Source of the DNA: Thamnaconus septentrionalis
Taxonomy: Eukaryota > Chordata > Actinopteri > Tetraodontiformes > Monacanthidae
NCBI GenBank assembly: GCA_009823395.1
Contig: CM020515.1
Span: forward strand, 11,664,489 to 11,728,488
Length of the DNA stretch: 64,000 nt
Direction of reading: 5' to 3'
The translations under genes and the position numbers were made by a program. Numbering within the stretch: the first letter of the stretch is position 1; every line of letters starts with the position of its first letter. The notes beneath the pieces are model-generated. The model did no database searches and was not told where the DNA came from. It worked only from the letters and a program-made list of their open reading frames with translations. This document shows positions 34,216-46,601 of this stretch, piece by piece.

Positions 34216-35439
34216 ACCTTTATTTTTTACGCCGGCATGTTGTCGGATTTCTGGAAATTTGCTGAAGGTTGAATTCCAGAGCAAACGACCTGGAGCTCAG
34301 CACCTTCTACTTGAATGCTGAGACAGAGAGAGCGGTGGAATAATGTGGTCCTGGAGCAGCTCTCTGCCCCCCCACCCATCCACCCACCCACCTCCATACA
34401 TAACTGGGGATTCTAACAGTAATCCGCACCGTGTGTTGTCATGGAATGGATGTTTTCTCCATATTAACTGGAGGTAAATGGTCGTGGTCCTCGGTTCCAG
34501 TGGCTCTCAAACGTGTAAAGTCCCTGACAGTTTTGTGACAAAGCCCTTAATGGATCTGCCAATCTTCTGTAGAGGTGTGAATCACCCAGCCTGGAAAACA
34601 CCTATGAATAAATCTGCAGCGTGCCTGCAGCAGATCTGCTCTTGTTATTGCTATGATAGAGTTCTATAGATTTCAATTTATTTTTGGTCACGCTAATCTG
34701 ATGCTGATGATTAGTTAACACACTAATTCCTTCATTCACTTCTTATTTTTATAATATGGCAGTTCTTTTATCACACATTACAACCTCTTCTGAGTTTTGC
34801 ATCTTGAAAAATCGTGATTTGTGGAGAGCTTCCGCTGTAATATTGTCCCCAGCGAGCCACAAGTCTTTGATTGTGCGGATGCTTTTCTCAGCTTATCTTC
34901 CCTGGGCCTTCCATTCAATCAGTGAAAAATAAAATAAAAAGTCGACGGAATGCATTGGAAGCCTCTTGGTATTATCTCGGAAAATTAAAAAAAAGAAAGG
35001 AGGAAACTTTGCCTGTGGTATCCTTAAATTGCATCCCGACGCTGTTCCCGGGTAAAATAACATTGGAGTGTAAATTACTTTTTGAAGTTTCTCACATTTC
35101 CCCACCGGCTGAGGATTACGCTGTGTTGAGGAATTCATCGAGGATCACTGACGTTGCGGCTGAAAATCTGAGGCCACTCAGTCGCCCCCTTTTTCTCATT
35201 CCTTCCACGTTTTCACTCTCCGAGGCGCTGACGGGTTGTGTTTCGAAGGGAATATGCAATTTCACGGGAGCAAATTTGATTTGAAAATGAAAATCCAGTT
35301 TGTTTGATAGCTTGTTTGGCTCCGTTTGGGATCTTTTCTTCAGACGGCGACACGCGGCCGAGCGTGTCACGCGCGCCACTCAAAACCTGCAGTTGCGCGT
35401 GGGCGGATGTGCGCCCCGAAGCTTCGGGCACATGCTTCG

Positions 35440-35615
35440 CTCAGCAGCCGGCTCCGCCAACAAACCCTCATTAGCTCATATCAGAGAATATTAATTTCAT
35501 CCGCAGCACATTGCGTTGCAGCACAGCCCAATTATTCACCTGTCACACCTTAATGATCGCCCCACGCTGGCATCATTAAGATTTCATCACGTTATTCAGT
35601 CATTCATTTTTTACA
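35440..35615. promoter_or_regulatory. Possible cis-regulatory block
   Basis: Unique sequence with CTCATTAGCTCATATCAG, GAATATTAATTTCATCC, CCCAATTATTCACCTGTCACACC and TTAATGATCGCC. The CACCTGTCACACC phrase overlaps E-box (CACCTG), TALE-type (TGTCA) and T-box half-site (TCACACC) consensus sequences, flanked by TAAT cores. This is one of the strongest enhancer-like clusters in the window, but it is an inference. Confidence 0.32.
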
Positions 35616-35999
35616 TGCTGAGTTTCTTAAGCCAAGCCCCACCAATGGACAGGTTAAAAACAAGACAATTAACCGAATGCCTTTGGCTTTGCGTTTCGCT
35701 TGAATGGGCGGCAGCAAAAGACACGTATGAAAGTACGAAGTTGCAGATTATGTCAGCGAATTTAATGTATAATAAGAAGTATGTAGCTTCTGCTTTCAAA
35801 AAGGAGGGAAATGCAACGTTAACAAAAACCTGCATTCTATCGTTTGGCCAGCAGGAAGCGCCAAAGGTGGTTGCAAAAAAACTAAAAAAATAACTGACTG
35901 CCTAAATTAAACTGGTTACATTTTTTATTTGCTGTTTTTGTTAAATAAACCCGACTGTTCGTTTTGTCTGATTTGGTCTGATTTTGAGTAAAAATAAGC

Positions 36000-36165
36000 A
36001 TAAAGTTGTGGGCGTGGCCACCACCCACATATCCAAATATGGAATCTTCTAGTTTCAAAATGAACCAAAACTCAAGACTAACATTGAAACCAGTCTCTTG
36101 GCCAATATTTGTAGACCAATGGGTAATGTCGGGATGACTGTACCCATCTTTATATAGAGTCAATG
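36000..36165. mobile_element. Fish interspersed repeat fragment
   Basis: GTGGGCGTGGCCACCACCC, CATTGAAACCAGTCTCTTGG, CCAATGGGTAATGTCGGGATGAC and TTTATATAGAGTCAATG in order resemble a widespread fish short element that ends in TTTATATA-AGTCAATG. One terminus (about 36165) is clear; the other is not. Confidence 0.5.
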
Positions 36166-38403
36166 TTTTAACCCAAGGCCCATACGCAAAAAAAATAAAT
36201 CAATTACCAGCCAACACTTGGAATTCAGTGTCTTGTGAACAGACACACCGACACACTGTCACTGTCGTTTATCCGTCGGTGATTCAACCATAACCATCTA
36301 TGTAGAAATGTAAATGGTTTAAAGGTCATGCATGCAAACTCTTCAACCCGAAACATGCATATATGCATACAGATATGACATTAACCTCGTAAAAACCCAG
36401 AATATTTACAATTTGCGTAATCAATGTTTCTTGGCTCTCGCTAAGCCTGTCCGCCACTTCACATTCCCGTCGCCGCTGCCTTTGCATAATACTGTGTCAG
36501 TCCGTTTGGAAACGCAGACACGTCCCATTGTCTCAGAGAATCATGCCAAAGCTACGTGGATATTTACTGCAGCTGAGGCTAATTCGCCTTATCTTGCCTT
36601 ACGCTCCAGAGTTTTTCTTTTTATTTTGCAACTGTGTGAAATTTGCAATCAAATTGGTTTGGGTCTGGCGACAGCGTGAGCCTCCACCGTGTCTTCGAGG
36701 GCACTTAGTGTCCATGCATATTAGGACACTCAGAGACAAAACTGCAAGCCCCCATGACCCCACCCTTCAAAAATAGCCCGCTGGCATCGCAAGCAAAAGC
36801 ATTTTGATGTTAGCGAATGATGCGATTTCTCCCACTTTGCTGGTGTGTTTGAGGGGTCTCGGCACTTTAGGACGTTTGGAACAATAGTTTGAGAAGAAAA
36901 GAGCGGGAATCAGTCAAGCGTGATGGGGAGGAATCCTCCTTTTTTTTTTTTACATCACTTTTTGCAAGTTCAGCACTGCACTAATCAATGCTGATAGATG
37001 GGCCGTCTTACACGCTAAGCCCTGGCACCACTTCACTTCACATGAAAGCAACAGCGATTTGCTGCGAATCAGCATTTAGCCACCTAGGGAACCTTGGGAG
37101 GAGATCATGCCGGTGACCTCCAGAGGTCGCCGCTCTAAAGCCCCCCCTGCGGCTCTGCATGGCTACTTCTGAAGTCGACGTATTCTGCTGTGTTTTTCTA
37201 TTTCCATATTAAACTCACGTCAGGAATCTAACTTTCGTGAAAAAAAAGGTTTTCATTCTGGGAAATCTTTGCAATATGCTTTTATATGTATGTTGCCAAG
37301 GGACAAAATTGGTTGATTGATAAATTGATTAATTGCTTGATTGATTGGCATGTCCTTAGCTATAGGTTGGTCTAGTTTGCAAGCAATATTTAAAACAAGT
37401 GCAAATCATAGAGCTAGTAAGACAAATAGTTATGAGTGTTGATGGAATTAAACTGTTTTATTATTAAAAAAAAAATATATATATCACGCTTTTATTATAA
37501 ATGCTGGCATTAATCTACTCTTGTTGAATATTTAAACAGGTGCACCATTTATATTATTCATTTAAAGACCAAAAAAAAGTCTGTGTTGAGGTTCTGCGAA
37601 GTATTCATGAGAAAACCTTGACTGCGGTGTCACCCCTGCCGGTGGACTTTTAGGAAACTGAAAGCCAACGGTGAGCAGGTCGTTGTTCCGTCATCTCCCT
37701 TCAACCTCGAACCTCCTCATTAGAGACCCGCTCAGGTAACCCTTCTCACAGGTCCTTCGACGGGTTAAGAACTTGATCTCGGGGATGGAGTGTGACAGAC
37801 GTGCCAGCAGGTGGAGGTTTAAGGAGCCGCTGCAGAATCAAAGAGCAGGCAGGAGTTTCACTGAAGAAAGCTTATCGTCGATATTGTCTTTGAAGAATCG
37901 GATTGGCTGATGTATCAGCGCGGTGACCTGTTTTAGGAAGTCCTGTCCCTGTTATCAAGACATCAAAAGTGAACCATCCCGCTGCCCTGTTGGCACCTAA
38001 ACTTGAAGAACTTCACTCTTCAGGCCCAGTGTGGACGATCAAGCAGCTTTTAATGTTCTATATAGATCAATCAGCACTCTATGTAAATATTACCACTTAG
38101 CTCTATAAATTTTACACACTGGCCCTTTAAGACATCTTTTTGATCCTAGATATTTAAAAAACAAAATAACAAAACAACAACTCACCTTTGTGGACTCTCA
38201 GAATTTACAGCCGAGTTTAAAGCAAGACTTGAGCTGTGTGAAGCTCATAAACCGTCACCCAGAATTTATTCATGCAAAGCAGAATTTTTGGTGAAAAGAA
38301 ATAATAAAAGAATTGACTGGTGCGTGTTATTGTTTTAAATTACTTTCCTTTTTTTCAGTTTTTTTTTTTTTTTTTTCTTTTCTCAACACCGTGTCACATG
38401 AAG

Positions 38404-38477
38404 CCGTCACGCCGGCCTCCATCAAATCTGCCGCAGCCACGAGCTCCGTTTCAGGAGCGAAATGCTCGCCGTCGCAG
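38404..38477 (+). CDS. Weak candidate coding exon
   Basis: A long T-rich tract (38358-38392) precedes AAG|CC. The next 74 bases are open in one frame up to CAG|GTAAAC, reading TPASIKSAAATSSVSGAKCS with mostly G/C third positions. The frame starts with two bases of a split codon and ends at a codon boundary. The Ala/Ser-rich composition is low in information, the acceptor has an intervening stretch between the T run and the AG, and no partner exon was found. Confidence 0.14.
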
Positions 38478-39179
38478 GTAAACTTATGCATTAAAAAAAA
38501 ATGCACAAGGCGAGGCTGGGTAGTATTAAAAAGGAGGGAGGACTACGGCGTTTCAATAAAAGATGAGACGAAAGTGCGTGTCTGCGCGCCGCCATGTGAT
38601 GTGTATCAAGTCCCCCGACTTTGCCCCCACCACCTGGAGAAGGGCGTATTGTAATGAGGCGAGGGTCGCCGTGGGGATTGAACAACACACCAGTCCGCCA
38701 GCCGCTTTTTGATACGCCGGAGAAGTCGTAGTGGAGAAACGTTGCCTTTTTTTCTATTTTTGTTTGTCTGTTTGTTTGTCCCCCCCCTTGCTCGGGTCCG
38801 TGTTTGGCAGGCCGTGCTGACAAGTGGCCGTGTGGTTGCGAGCGGTGGGAGACAGACGTGGCTTTTTTTAATGGCCGAGACAGGAAGCCTAGTTAAACGC
38901 CTCGGCCTTGCCGAGGAGCCTGCAGGAATCGCCCGGCTGTCAACACGCCCGGGACCCCAGGGACCAGCCGGTGCCTGCAAGATTTTTTTTTTTTCCCCCA
39001 TCGCTCGCTGGCTGATGGGAGAAATCCCTTTGATGATTCCTGCCCCCTCCCCCAGCCCCCATCCTTACACCAACCCCACCCTCACCCCCTCCACCCCTCT
39101 GGTTGATGAGCCGCGGTCGGGCCCGGGTGCGCGAGGAAGTCGGGGGTCTCAGGAGAGACAGCGGCAGCAGCGGTGGCGG

Positions 39180-39250
39180 CGGCTGCTGCTCATTAGCAGA
39201 TGTGACATGTTCGCCACAAACTAGTGCGAAGTTAATTCATGACAGTGTTT
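39180..39250. promoter_or_regulatory. Possible cis-regulatory block
   Basis: Unique segment CTCATTAGCAGATGTGACATG and AAGTTAATTCATGACAG after a CpG-rich GGC tract. It contains a TALE-like TGACATG and TAAT cores. Evidence is motif content only. Confidence 0.2.
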
Positions 39251-39488
39251 CTGTCTGCCGGAGGGGACTCACACATCATGTCCCCGTTGCTTGTTTGCGG
39301 TGCCGCTGCTCTATATTTAGTCAGCCGAGACGCGTACTGTATTGTTGCTGCGGAGGAGATGTTTGTTTTTAGAGGTTCGTGCTTGCTGCACTTCCCGAAG
39401 CTGCTTTTTTTTTTTCCTTTGCGGTATAAGGTGTGTTCAATGTAAATTTCTGAAAAAAATAGAAATGTCTCATGATGTATGTCTAAAG

Positions 39489-39832
39489 CAGTGCTTTTCC
39501 ACCACTATGGCACAGCACACTAGTGTGCCTTGAGATAATGTCAGGTGTGCCGTAAGAAGTTATCAAATTTGACTTAATTGGTCTAAAAAAAATTAACAAC
39601 ATTCCATTTTCGAGTGTCTGCACTTTAAAAGGAATGTGAGCCTGTTTTCATCCCTCAATTTCTCCCAAGATATCAGCTTTGTGTGTCTAAACAGGCCCAG
39701 GTGTCACACTGAGTGAGTATGAATAAAGCGAGAGACTATATTGTCATTGTTTTTTAATGCTTTTGGTTGGTGGTGTTCCATGTCATTAAAAAAAAGAAAT
39801 GCTGTGGTTAAAAAAAGGTTAAAAGAACACTG
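39489..39832. mobile_element. hAT-like non-autonomous element
   Basis: The left end is CAGTGCTTTTCCACCACTATGG followed by GTGTGCCTTGAGATAATGTC and GGTGTGCCGTAAG, a phrase set known from fish and mammalian hAT short elements. The right end is AAAGAACACTG. Flanks GTCTAAAG (39481-39488) and CTCCAAAG (39833-39840) agree at 6 of 8 positions, as expected for an aged 8-bp duplication. No transposase frame. Confidence 0.6.
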
Positions 39833-39899
39833 CTCCAAAGTAAAGTCCCTAAAAACGAGAAACACCCATCTTTGACTTCTTCTGCTCGCACCAATTTAC

Positions 39900-40165
39900 A
39901 GAAAGTTGTGCTAGAAATCGGCCCTTTGTGATGTCACACTGGGCATTAATACCTCCCTTATTAATGCATGTTTATTTTATCCCCTTCGGAGAGCGTGAGG
40001 TTCAACAAAACACCAACCTTAGCGTGAAGCTAACTGTGCTTTTTTTAAACACAGGGCTAAATGGTTTATTTCCTAGAGCTCCATAGATGATTTTTTTTGG
40101 TGGGGGCTCAATTTCTTGTGCTGGGCCGCTTCACTGGAGTCCGAGATGAGAAGTAAAGATGTGAA
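39900..40165. repeat. Dispersed repeat family R1, copy C
   Basis: It contains CCCTTTGTGATGTCACACTGGGCATTAATACC, GAGGTTCAACAAAACACC, AAACACAGGGCTAAATGG and GGCCGCTTCACTGGAGTC in the order shared with the 62.1 kb copy. This is one of the two most complete copies. No coding capacity. Confidence 0.7.
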
Positions 40166-40707
40166 AATGGGCACTTATGGGCCTTTTATATTTTTACGCC
40201 ATAATGCAGCACTTATATACAGTATTTCAGTTCATAGAGAAGTACTTCTTTTCTGAGTCTGGGATGAAATGTTCTCTCATATGCTGTAAATAAAGGAACG
40301 TCACCTTCCCCTTTGCCACTGCACAATTTAAAATGGCTTCGAAATTAACGTGAAAATTGTTTTACTATCCCTTTTTTTTTTTTTTGCTTGACTGAGTAAT
40401 GACACATCACAACACGTTCAGTGTAAATTACCAACGTCGGTGACTTTGCAGCACTTGTCCTCTTTGGATGAATCAGTGAGTTTTCATGACGAAGCGTCGC
40501 GCAAACTGTGAACACACACAACTGTCGGCAGCAAAACCCGGCATATGCTGCTGTGCGCTGGTTTAAAGTAACTAAACAAATAAATAAATAAATACGTGAC
40601 GCATCAGTATGCTGCTCAACAGGGGCCAGACATTAAGCTGACACTCAGAACAACCAATCTGTGATATACAGAATGTGATACAAGCCTCCCATAACCAATT
40701 TCAGTGA

Positions 40708-40708
<1 letters not shown>

Positions 40709-40745
<37 letters not shown>
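40709..40745. repeat. CA microsatellite
   Basis: Pure (CA)n of about 18 units. Confidence 0.92.
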
Positions 40746-40749
<4 letters not shown>

Positions 40750-40999
40750 CACAGGATGCAGGCGTATCCCATCTCGGCATCTCAGCCGGCTACCCAGGGA
40801 TCTTCATTTGCTGCATCATTTATCACCTCCAACAACAAAATGCTTTGTGCCGCCGCTGCTTGAGAATATCAACAATATTCCTGCGTCCAATCCCAAATCC
40901 TGTGTCGTCTTGCACGCGGACGTGAAGCATCTGCTTCTCTATCGTGCCTGATCAATAACCATCTCATCTCTTTGCCTTTTTTTCCCCCTATGTGTCCAG

Positions 41000-41106
41000 C
41001 TGGGACCCCACCGACTCTGCCGCTGGAGGCTCGGACTGAACGAGGCGCCACAAAGGGGGAAAGAGGACAAGGACGCGGGAGGCACAGCCGGTCTGACCTT
41101 GGAGAG
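41000..41106 (+). CDS. Weak candidate coding exon, product unknown
   Basis: A strong acceptor (CTTTTTTTCCCCCTATGTGTCCAG) is followed by 107 bases open to GGAGAG|GTAATC. Two frames are open; the favoured one starts with two bases of a split codon, runs 35 codons and includes PLEARTERGATKGERGQGRG with charged, Gly/Arg-rich composition. A second open frame and the weak donor (GTAATC) lower confidence. It ends at a codon boundary, which is compatible with the candidate at 55192, but they are 14 kb apart and nothing else ties them together. Confidence 0.18.
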
Positions 41107-41389
41107 GTAATCCTGTCTTCACAGTCACAGCTGCTCTTCACAAAAACAGAGAGGCCGGGAAATGCAGCCCAGTCTTGCACAGGACGTGGACGCAAACGGC
41201 TGGAGAGCAAAGCAGTACAATGCAAGCAATACAACAAGTTTAGATGCATTTACAAAAGCGTTGGAGACTCCCTGCAGTCTGGATTCTCTGTTGGTTCTCA
41301 GAATCATTTCAGTCCCAGCAAGCAAAAATCGGTGGAGATTATTTTGCTACGCGTCAATGGACAAGAAAACCAATTAACCATCTGCGCGG

Positions 41390-41420
<31 letters not shown>

Positions 41421-41434
41421 ACACACACACACCA
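41390..41434. repeat. CA microsatellite
   Basis: (CA)n with one TA interruption. Confidence 0.92.
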
Positions 41435-42572
41435 GCCCAGTCTCTAAATTTATTTGAGCAAAATACTCACTACATGCAGGAACCTGTACTGCTATGCACA
41501 GTGCTGATGCTCTAATGATGCTATCAGGTGATAGATAAACACAACGTAGCACTAGGACATCCTATCAAAAAAAAATAAATACAGGTAGGCTGAGCTGAAG
41601 TTTAAAAGTGAGACACATTATACAAGTTTTTGTAGCTCTTTTTTTTTTCTCAGTTTGCTTGCGCACACGGTTCAGCACAGAAGGTGGCAGCACCCTCCGA
41701 GCTGCTTTGATACATATGCGAAGAAGACGGCAGCACCACTTGAGTTGCGCGTCACCTTTCATCTCATTTTCGACAAAACGGCAGACGGATTTGTGAGCGT
41801 TTTTGTGGAAGAGTTGAATTGCGAGTTGATTCCGACAGGTGCTCAAAGGCGGCTTGTTGCGACACGCGGCGGTGGCCAGAGGGCGCCGTATCGCCTGGCC
41901 GTGTAGCTTTGCAGCGTCGAGGGGAATTTGCAGTGAGGTAAAAAACAGACAAGCAAAAAAAAAACATTTCTCACTCTAACAGGTCATTTCCTGGACATTG
42001 GCCTCGGACACAGAGCTAGCCAGCGTGGCATTGAAATAACGTTGTCACTTCCTGAGTGTGTGTGCGTGTGTATGGGGGGTGGGGGGGGGGTGTGGAATCA
42101 ACAACAACAACCTCACCAAGGTCAACGTGTTTTTTCTCAGTTTCACTAAGATGGAAAACCTCCGGAGGGCAGTTAATCCAAGACCCGGCTGACCTTGAGG
42201 CGGCTGGGAAGCCCGGCCCGGTCCGTCGGGGAGGCGGGTTAGTGGTTAGAATGCGCGGCGGGAGACGCCGCACGGCGCCGACCTCAGCGACGAGCGTCCG
42301 TGCGGCGGCGAGTCGCGTCCACTCGGGCCTAATGAAGCGCGACAAGCCATTCATCTCGGCTTGAGCGAAACATCGATGCTACCCCCACAGTCCCAGACAG
42401 AGCACCGGGGGCCATGAGTCTTGATTTTACCTTTTTTTTTCCGTCCCTCAGCCAATCAGGGGCAGAATTTATCACCCTGTCCTTTCGTACAGTGTCGGTA
42501 AGCGGCCGCGGCGTAAGCCCGGCTGGCGCAGCGACAGATCCGATCGGAGCGGCGATCAATAATGAGACGTGT

Positions 42573-42600
42573 TTGTGTGTGTGTGTGTGTGTGTGTGTGG
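42573..42600. repeat. TG microsatellite
   Basis: Pure (TG)n of about 13 units. Confidence 0.9.
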
Positions 42601-43117
42601 GTTTGTCGCCGCTGGAACATCTCCAACAGGCTCGATTCGGGGAAATCATCTCCTGATAAACAGCCTTATAATCCATCAGGATCCAAAGAAAAATGTTCTT
42701 CTCAAAACTGTAGAAATACTGCATTCAATTTCTTTTTCTGTGTGGTTACAAATCTTTTTAATTTTTCATCATTAACATTGTCAAATGAAAATAAATCAAG
42801 AAGTGAATACGTGATTAGCTGCACTGCACCATCATTATCCAACGTAAATCTTTTTTGTTAACCATTTTTTACAGAAACATTTTGAAGGTAGTTATATACT
42901 CCAGATGGTCTTCCCACTTTGCTGTACTCTCCCCTGTTCTGTCCTCACGCACATAAATTATGTATTGTTTTTTAATTTATTTTTTTAAGCTCTACAGTTC
43001 CTGCTCACGCACGTACTGGACTCAGATTATACAGCACCACTGGTAGGACGTCACGAGTGCGACCGACGGTGGTCGTCACATCTGACTGTGTGTAGACGCT
43101 ACACTTAATCAGTCTGT

Positions 43118-43506
43118 AGCTGCGTTTCCATGACCCATAGACTTCCGCAATACCTAAATATCGCAATAAAAAACTGGTCATGGAAACACCTAAACTTGGA
43201 AAAACCTCTCATATCGCTAAAAGGTTTTGACGCTCTCAAGAGGTGGTTTTTCAGACGTATCGATACAGAGGTATATCGCGAAAGTGTCACGAAAACACTT
43301 TTCGGACCTACGCATCACCGATCGTGACTTACGGGGTCAATAATAACGACAACAAATAACAACCATTCTTGGCAGCAAACAAACATAAACAAATGCAAAC
43401 GTAATTCTCCTAAATCTCGGCTAATGCGCTTCACGCCATTCAATAAAAACACATGCAAATCACAACTGTATTTTATTTTGCAAAAACCTGTCATGGAAAC
43501 GCAGCT
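43118..43506. mobile_element. MITE M1, complete copy with perfect 17-bp TIRs
   Basis: AGCTGCGTTTCCATGAC at the left end has its exact reverse complement GTCATGGAAACGCAGCT at the right end. The left flank ends TGT and the right flank begins TGT, a possible 3-bp duplication. The AT-rich 389-bp interior contains TATCGCAATAAAAAACTGG, AACAACCATTCTTGGCAGC and AAACAAACATAAAC phrases shared with the 48.2 kb copy. There is no reading frame longer than about 65 codons, so it is non-autonomous. The transposase family is unknown. Confidence 0.82.
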
Positions 43507-43839
43507 TGTGACAGTTCATATATCCAGCGCTTGTGTCTGTGTCCCAGTTGGTTTTCCTCCCGACTCATCGCCAAATGATCTGAGGCGCCGTCGGGTCGTC
43601 TCCTAAACCCCGGTGGCAGGTTTCCTGAGAGAAAGGGTGCTCGTTCTCACCCAGCCAGTGAGGGTGTTGCACGCAACTCGGTTAGCCGTTCATGGTGTCT
43701 CTCTAACTGGGATGGTTCTCCATGGGAAAGTGCTTCTAGCCCAGGGTTTAACCTGAGCGGCTGCTGCGGTGTCAGGACGGTTTATGCCCGGTCATGTCAA
43801 GGAACCAATGAGCGCCGCTGTCAAACTCTCTGCTACTGT

Positions 43840-43873
43840 GACACACACACACAGACACATACACACACACGCA
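43840..43873. repeat. CA-rich microsatellite
   Basis: Interrupted (CA)n with GACACAT insertions. Confidence 0.8.
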
Positions 43874-45018
43874 GGCAAAAATCAATCTCGGTCCCATCAA
43901 AGCCATTTCATAGCTTCTCTTCGTTTTGCACTCTTTAATCTCCCGTCTGTGGCAACTTTTTCCTGCTCCGCTGCATTTTAAAAAAAAATATATTTCAGGT
44001 GCTTCGCTTCTTGGCTGCTTTTAAGGGCTCCCAGACACAGAACATGCAATGACACAACACTGACGCTAGCTTCTGGTTGAAATGTGCGGTAATCAGAGAG
44101 GAGTGTTCGCTCACTGAAGTCCGATACCTCTGATTTCCATCCCGATCTGATTCTGGTGCTTCACTCTCGTTCGCTTCTTTTTTTTTTCACAAAGTAAATC
44201 TATTCTTCCTTATGAGAATTGATCCTTTAGGCGCAAGTGCGGTATCATTAGTATTGATAACCTCCCACAGCTTTCCCACCACGGCCGCTTAAAAGCCGGA
44301 GTTTAATACACTCACAAACTTTTGGCGGCGCTAGTTCCCCTTAAATCTGCAGCCGCTTCAAAGCCGGTGGTTGCACAAGAACTCTCATCTTCTCAAGACA
44401 ACATTAATATTGTATTAGAGTCGGGCGGGGACGAGGAGGGCCGATATATGAATGGTTAACTTGCTGCTTGCATACCGCACAGCAGCGCTAATCCCCCCGA
44501 GGTGACTTTTATCTCCTCTCCCCTCTCCCTCTGTATTCACCTCTAATCTCCTCCCCTTCCTATCTCCCCATTACCTAAATGAAGAGGAGACGCCTGGATT
44601 TTTTTCTCTGCCCCCCACCGCCCCTGCGCTCCTCTTTTGATGGTGGATGCACTTTGACTTTGAATACAAACGCCACCTTTTACCAGAGCCTCTGCGACGG
44701 ATTACGGGCGAGGCTTTTCCACGCTCAGCCCTACCGCAGGTCTCGGAGTGGGATCGCAGATTATAGAGGAGGAGGAGGAGGAAAGTGTCCGTGTCTCAGT
44801 GAGCGAGGGGTGCACCGACGCCTCGGCCGCTGCTTTAAACTACTTACTGCGAACTTTGAATTGGAAATGTGCGTCTGTTCCTCCACCGATTAAATTAATA
44901 TCACTTTAGGATTTGCGTGGAGTTCTTTACATAGACTAGCGCTTATAGGCTGCATCTTACAGCTTGTTCTCCATGTGAATGGTGAACACAAACATCCCAT
45001 AATAAAGCAGTACATTCC

Positions 45019-45078
45019 ATCTATCTATCTAGCTATCTATCTATGTATCTATCTATTTATATGTCTGTCTATCTATCC
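45019..45078. repeat. CTAT tetranucleotide microsatellite
   Basis: About 13 CTAT-type units with substitutions (GTAT, TTAT, GTCT). Confidence 0.9.
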
Positions 45079-45132
45079 TTTGAATTCCAATCCCCATGAC
45101 TTTTTTCCCCACACAAAAACGTCACTTTACAC

Positions 45133-45517
45133 CAGTGGTTCTCAAACTTTCTCTGTCACGCCCACCTTGGAGGAAGAAAATTTTTCATTTTTGGGGCTAG
45201 AAGCACCAAATTTGACGTGGCTGTGTCTTGAGGGATCCCGATGAACCTGCAAGTGGTCCCATGTCTCTAGGACAAAGTTGACTTTTCACCCCATAGACTT
45301 GCAAACCTTCCCCAAAAGCCAAAATGGTGACAAAATAGTTTTTTTTCAAATTCACTGAAACAACATAACTACTACTGAAGATTTTTTGTTAATTGTTCCG
45401 CCGTGGAAAACGTTCCGACATGAAAACATTAGTTCCCCCGGGCGCCTCGTCTCCCTCCTGCCCGGTGTTTCGCGCCCCCCCCGGATGTGACTCTGCGCAC
45501 CCCAGGGAGAAACACTG
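45133..45517. mobile_element. Short hAT-like element, sister of the 8.9 kb copy
   Basis: It starts CAGTGGTTCTCAAACTTTC and ends GGGAGAAACACTG, and is flanked by a perfect 8-bp duplication CTTTACAC (45125-45132 and 45518-45525). It has a single copy of the 190-bp-type unit, ending at CCCATAGACTTGCA, without any TTAGGG tract. Next come AT-rich sequence and the same GTTCCGACATGAAAACATTAG-type right part. The array in the 8.9 kb copy is therefore a derived expansion or this copy has lost it. Confidence 0.88.
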
Positions 45518-46528
45518 CTTTACACTATGAGAAAAAAAGACTGTAAACTCCGAGTAGCTTCAGGGTGGTTTTAAGACTCAGACTGAGCAGGAGAGATCGA
45601 AGCAACAGACCAACAATTCTGATAGTTGACTCCAGTCGTGGTTTATGGCTGTGCCTCATTCGTTCATTCACGGGAAGAAAGATGAGTTAGACTTAACAAC
45701 AGAACTTGCAACTATTAGCAGGTTTTTTTTTCTAAAGAAAAACTGAAGAACTGAAGCCAAGAGCGAACAGCTTTAAATTGGAATATAGTAGATATATTAA
45801 ATTTACAGATTTATTGTGAACTCTGCAAGTGCAAGCTAATGCTACTCTAGGATGGAAGACTTGGAGTTTCACAAAACTTTTAGCAGAGCTTGCTTGCTTG
45901 CTTTGCTTTTTTACCCAGTCAGTGCGTATGTGTGTGTGTGAGAGAGAGGGAGAGGACTGCAGTGCGTCCTCCGACAAAGAAGCAGACAACCCACTGCATT
46001 AATACTGGCAAACAAGTCATACAGATTGCAAAACAACCTTGGAGCGAAGTCACCGGCTGCAGGAACAGGTTGGACAAATTGGCCGGCGGCTGTGATGCCT
46101 CAAACCTTTCATGGTCGAAATCATTTTCGCCGTCAAACAGTTCCGCTGCATGAAAAAAACAAAAACAAAACAGCGATAAACATGTTTTGTGCGCTCAGAC
46201 GTAGACAGAAAAGAATTTTCCAGAAGACTCTTGTCAACTTGTGTGGATCTGTGCACAGAACTGCCCCAGCGCCGAGGTGTTCGGGCCTCGTTAATTAAAC
46301 TGAGACTGGGAGGCATTCTGAGCTGCTCCGTGATTGTCTTTCATTGGCCGGCCCCTCCGGCACCAGCTAGTAAAACATTAACGGCCCTCATCACTCAACA
46401 CGCCACTCATGACCTTCAAATCAGCAGCACAGTGAAACGGCAGCGCTAGCGGCGGCTGATCGCAGCGGGAGGAAACTTTATTAAAGTCGTCTCTGAGTAG
46501 CTCGAGGCGGCGATGACGATTTGCCAGA

Positions 46529-46552
46529 AAACACACACACACACACACACAC
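46529..46552. repeat. CA microsatellite
   Basis: Pure (CA)n of about 12 units. Confidence 0.9.
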
Positions 46553-46579
46553 TGCGACCGATGGAGGAGTCAGATTAAC

Positions 46580-46601
46580 GCGTTAAGCATCTGCTTAACG
46601 C
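46580..46601. repeat. Perfect 10-bp inverted repeat, 2-bp spacer
   Basis: GCGTTAAGCA, then TC, then TGCTTAACGC. It is isolated in unique sequence. It may be a dimeric binding site or a chance hairpin. Confidence 0.7.

Noticed and set aside
35516..35893. 125-codon plus-strand frame
   Set aside because: It overlaps the TAAT-rich block, has no recognisable domain, and ends in a Lys-rich A-run translation.
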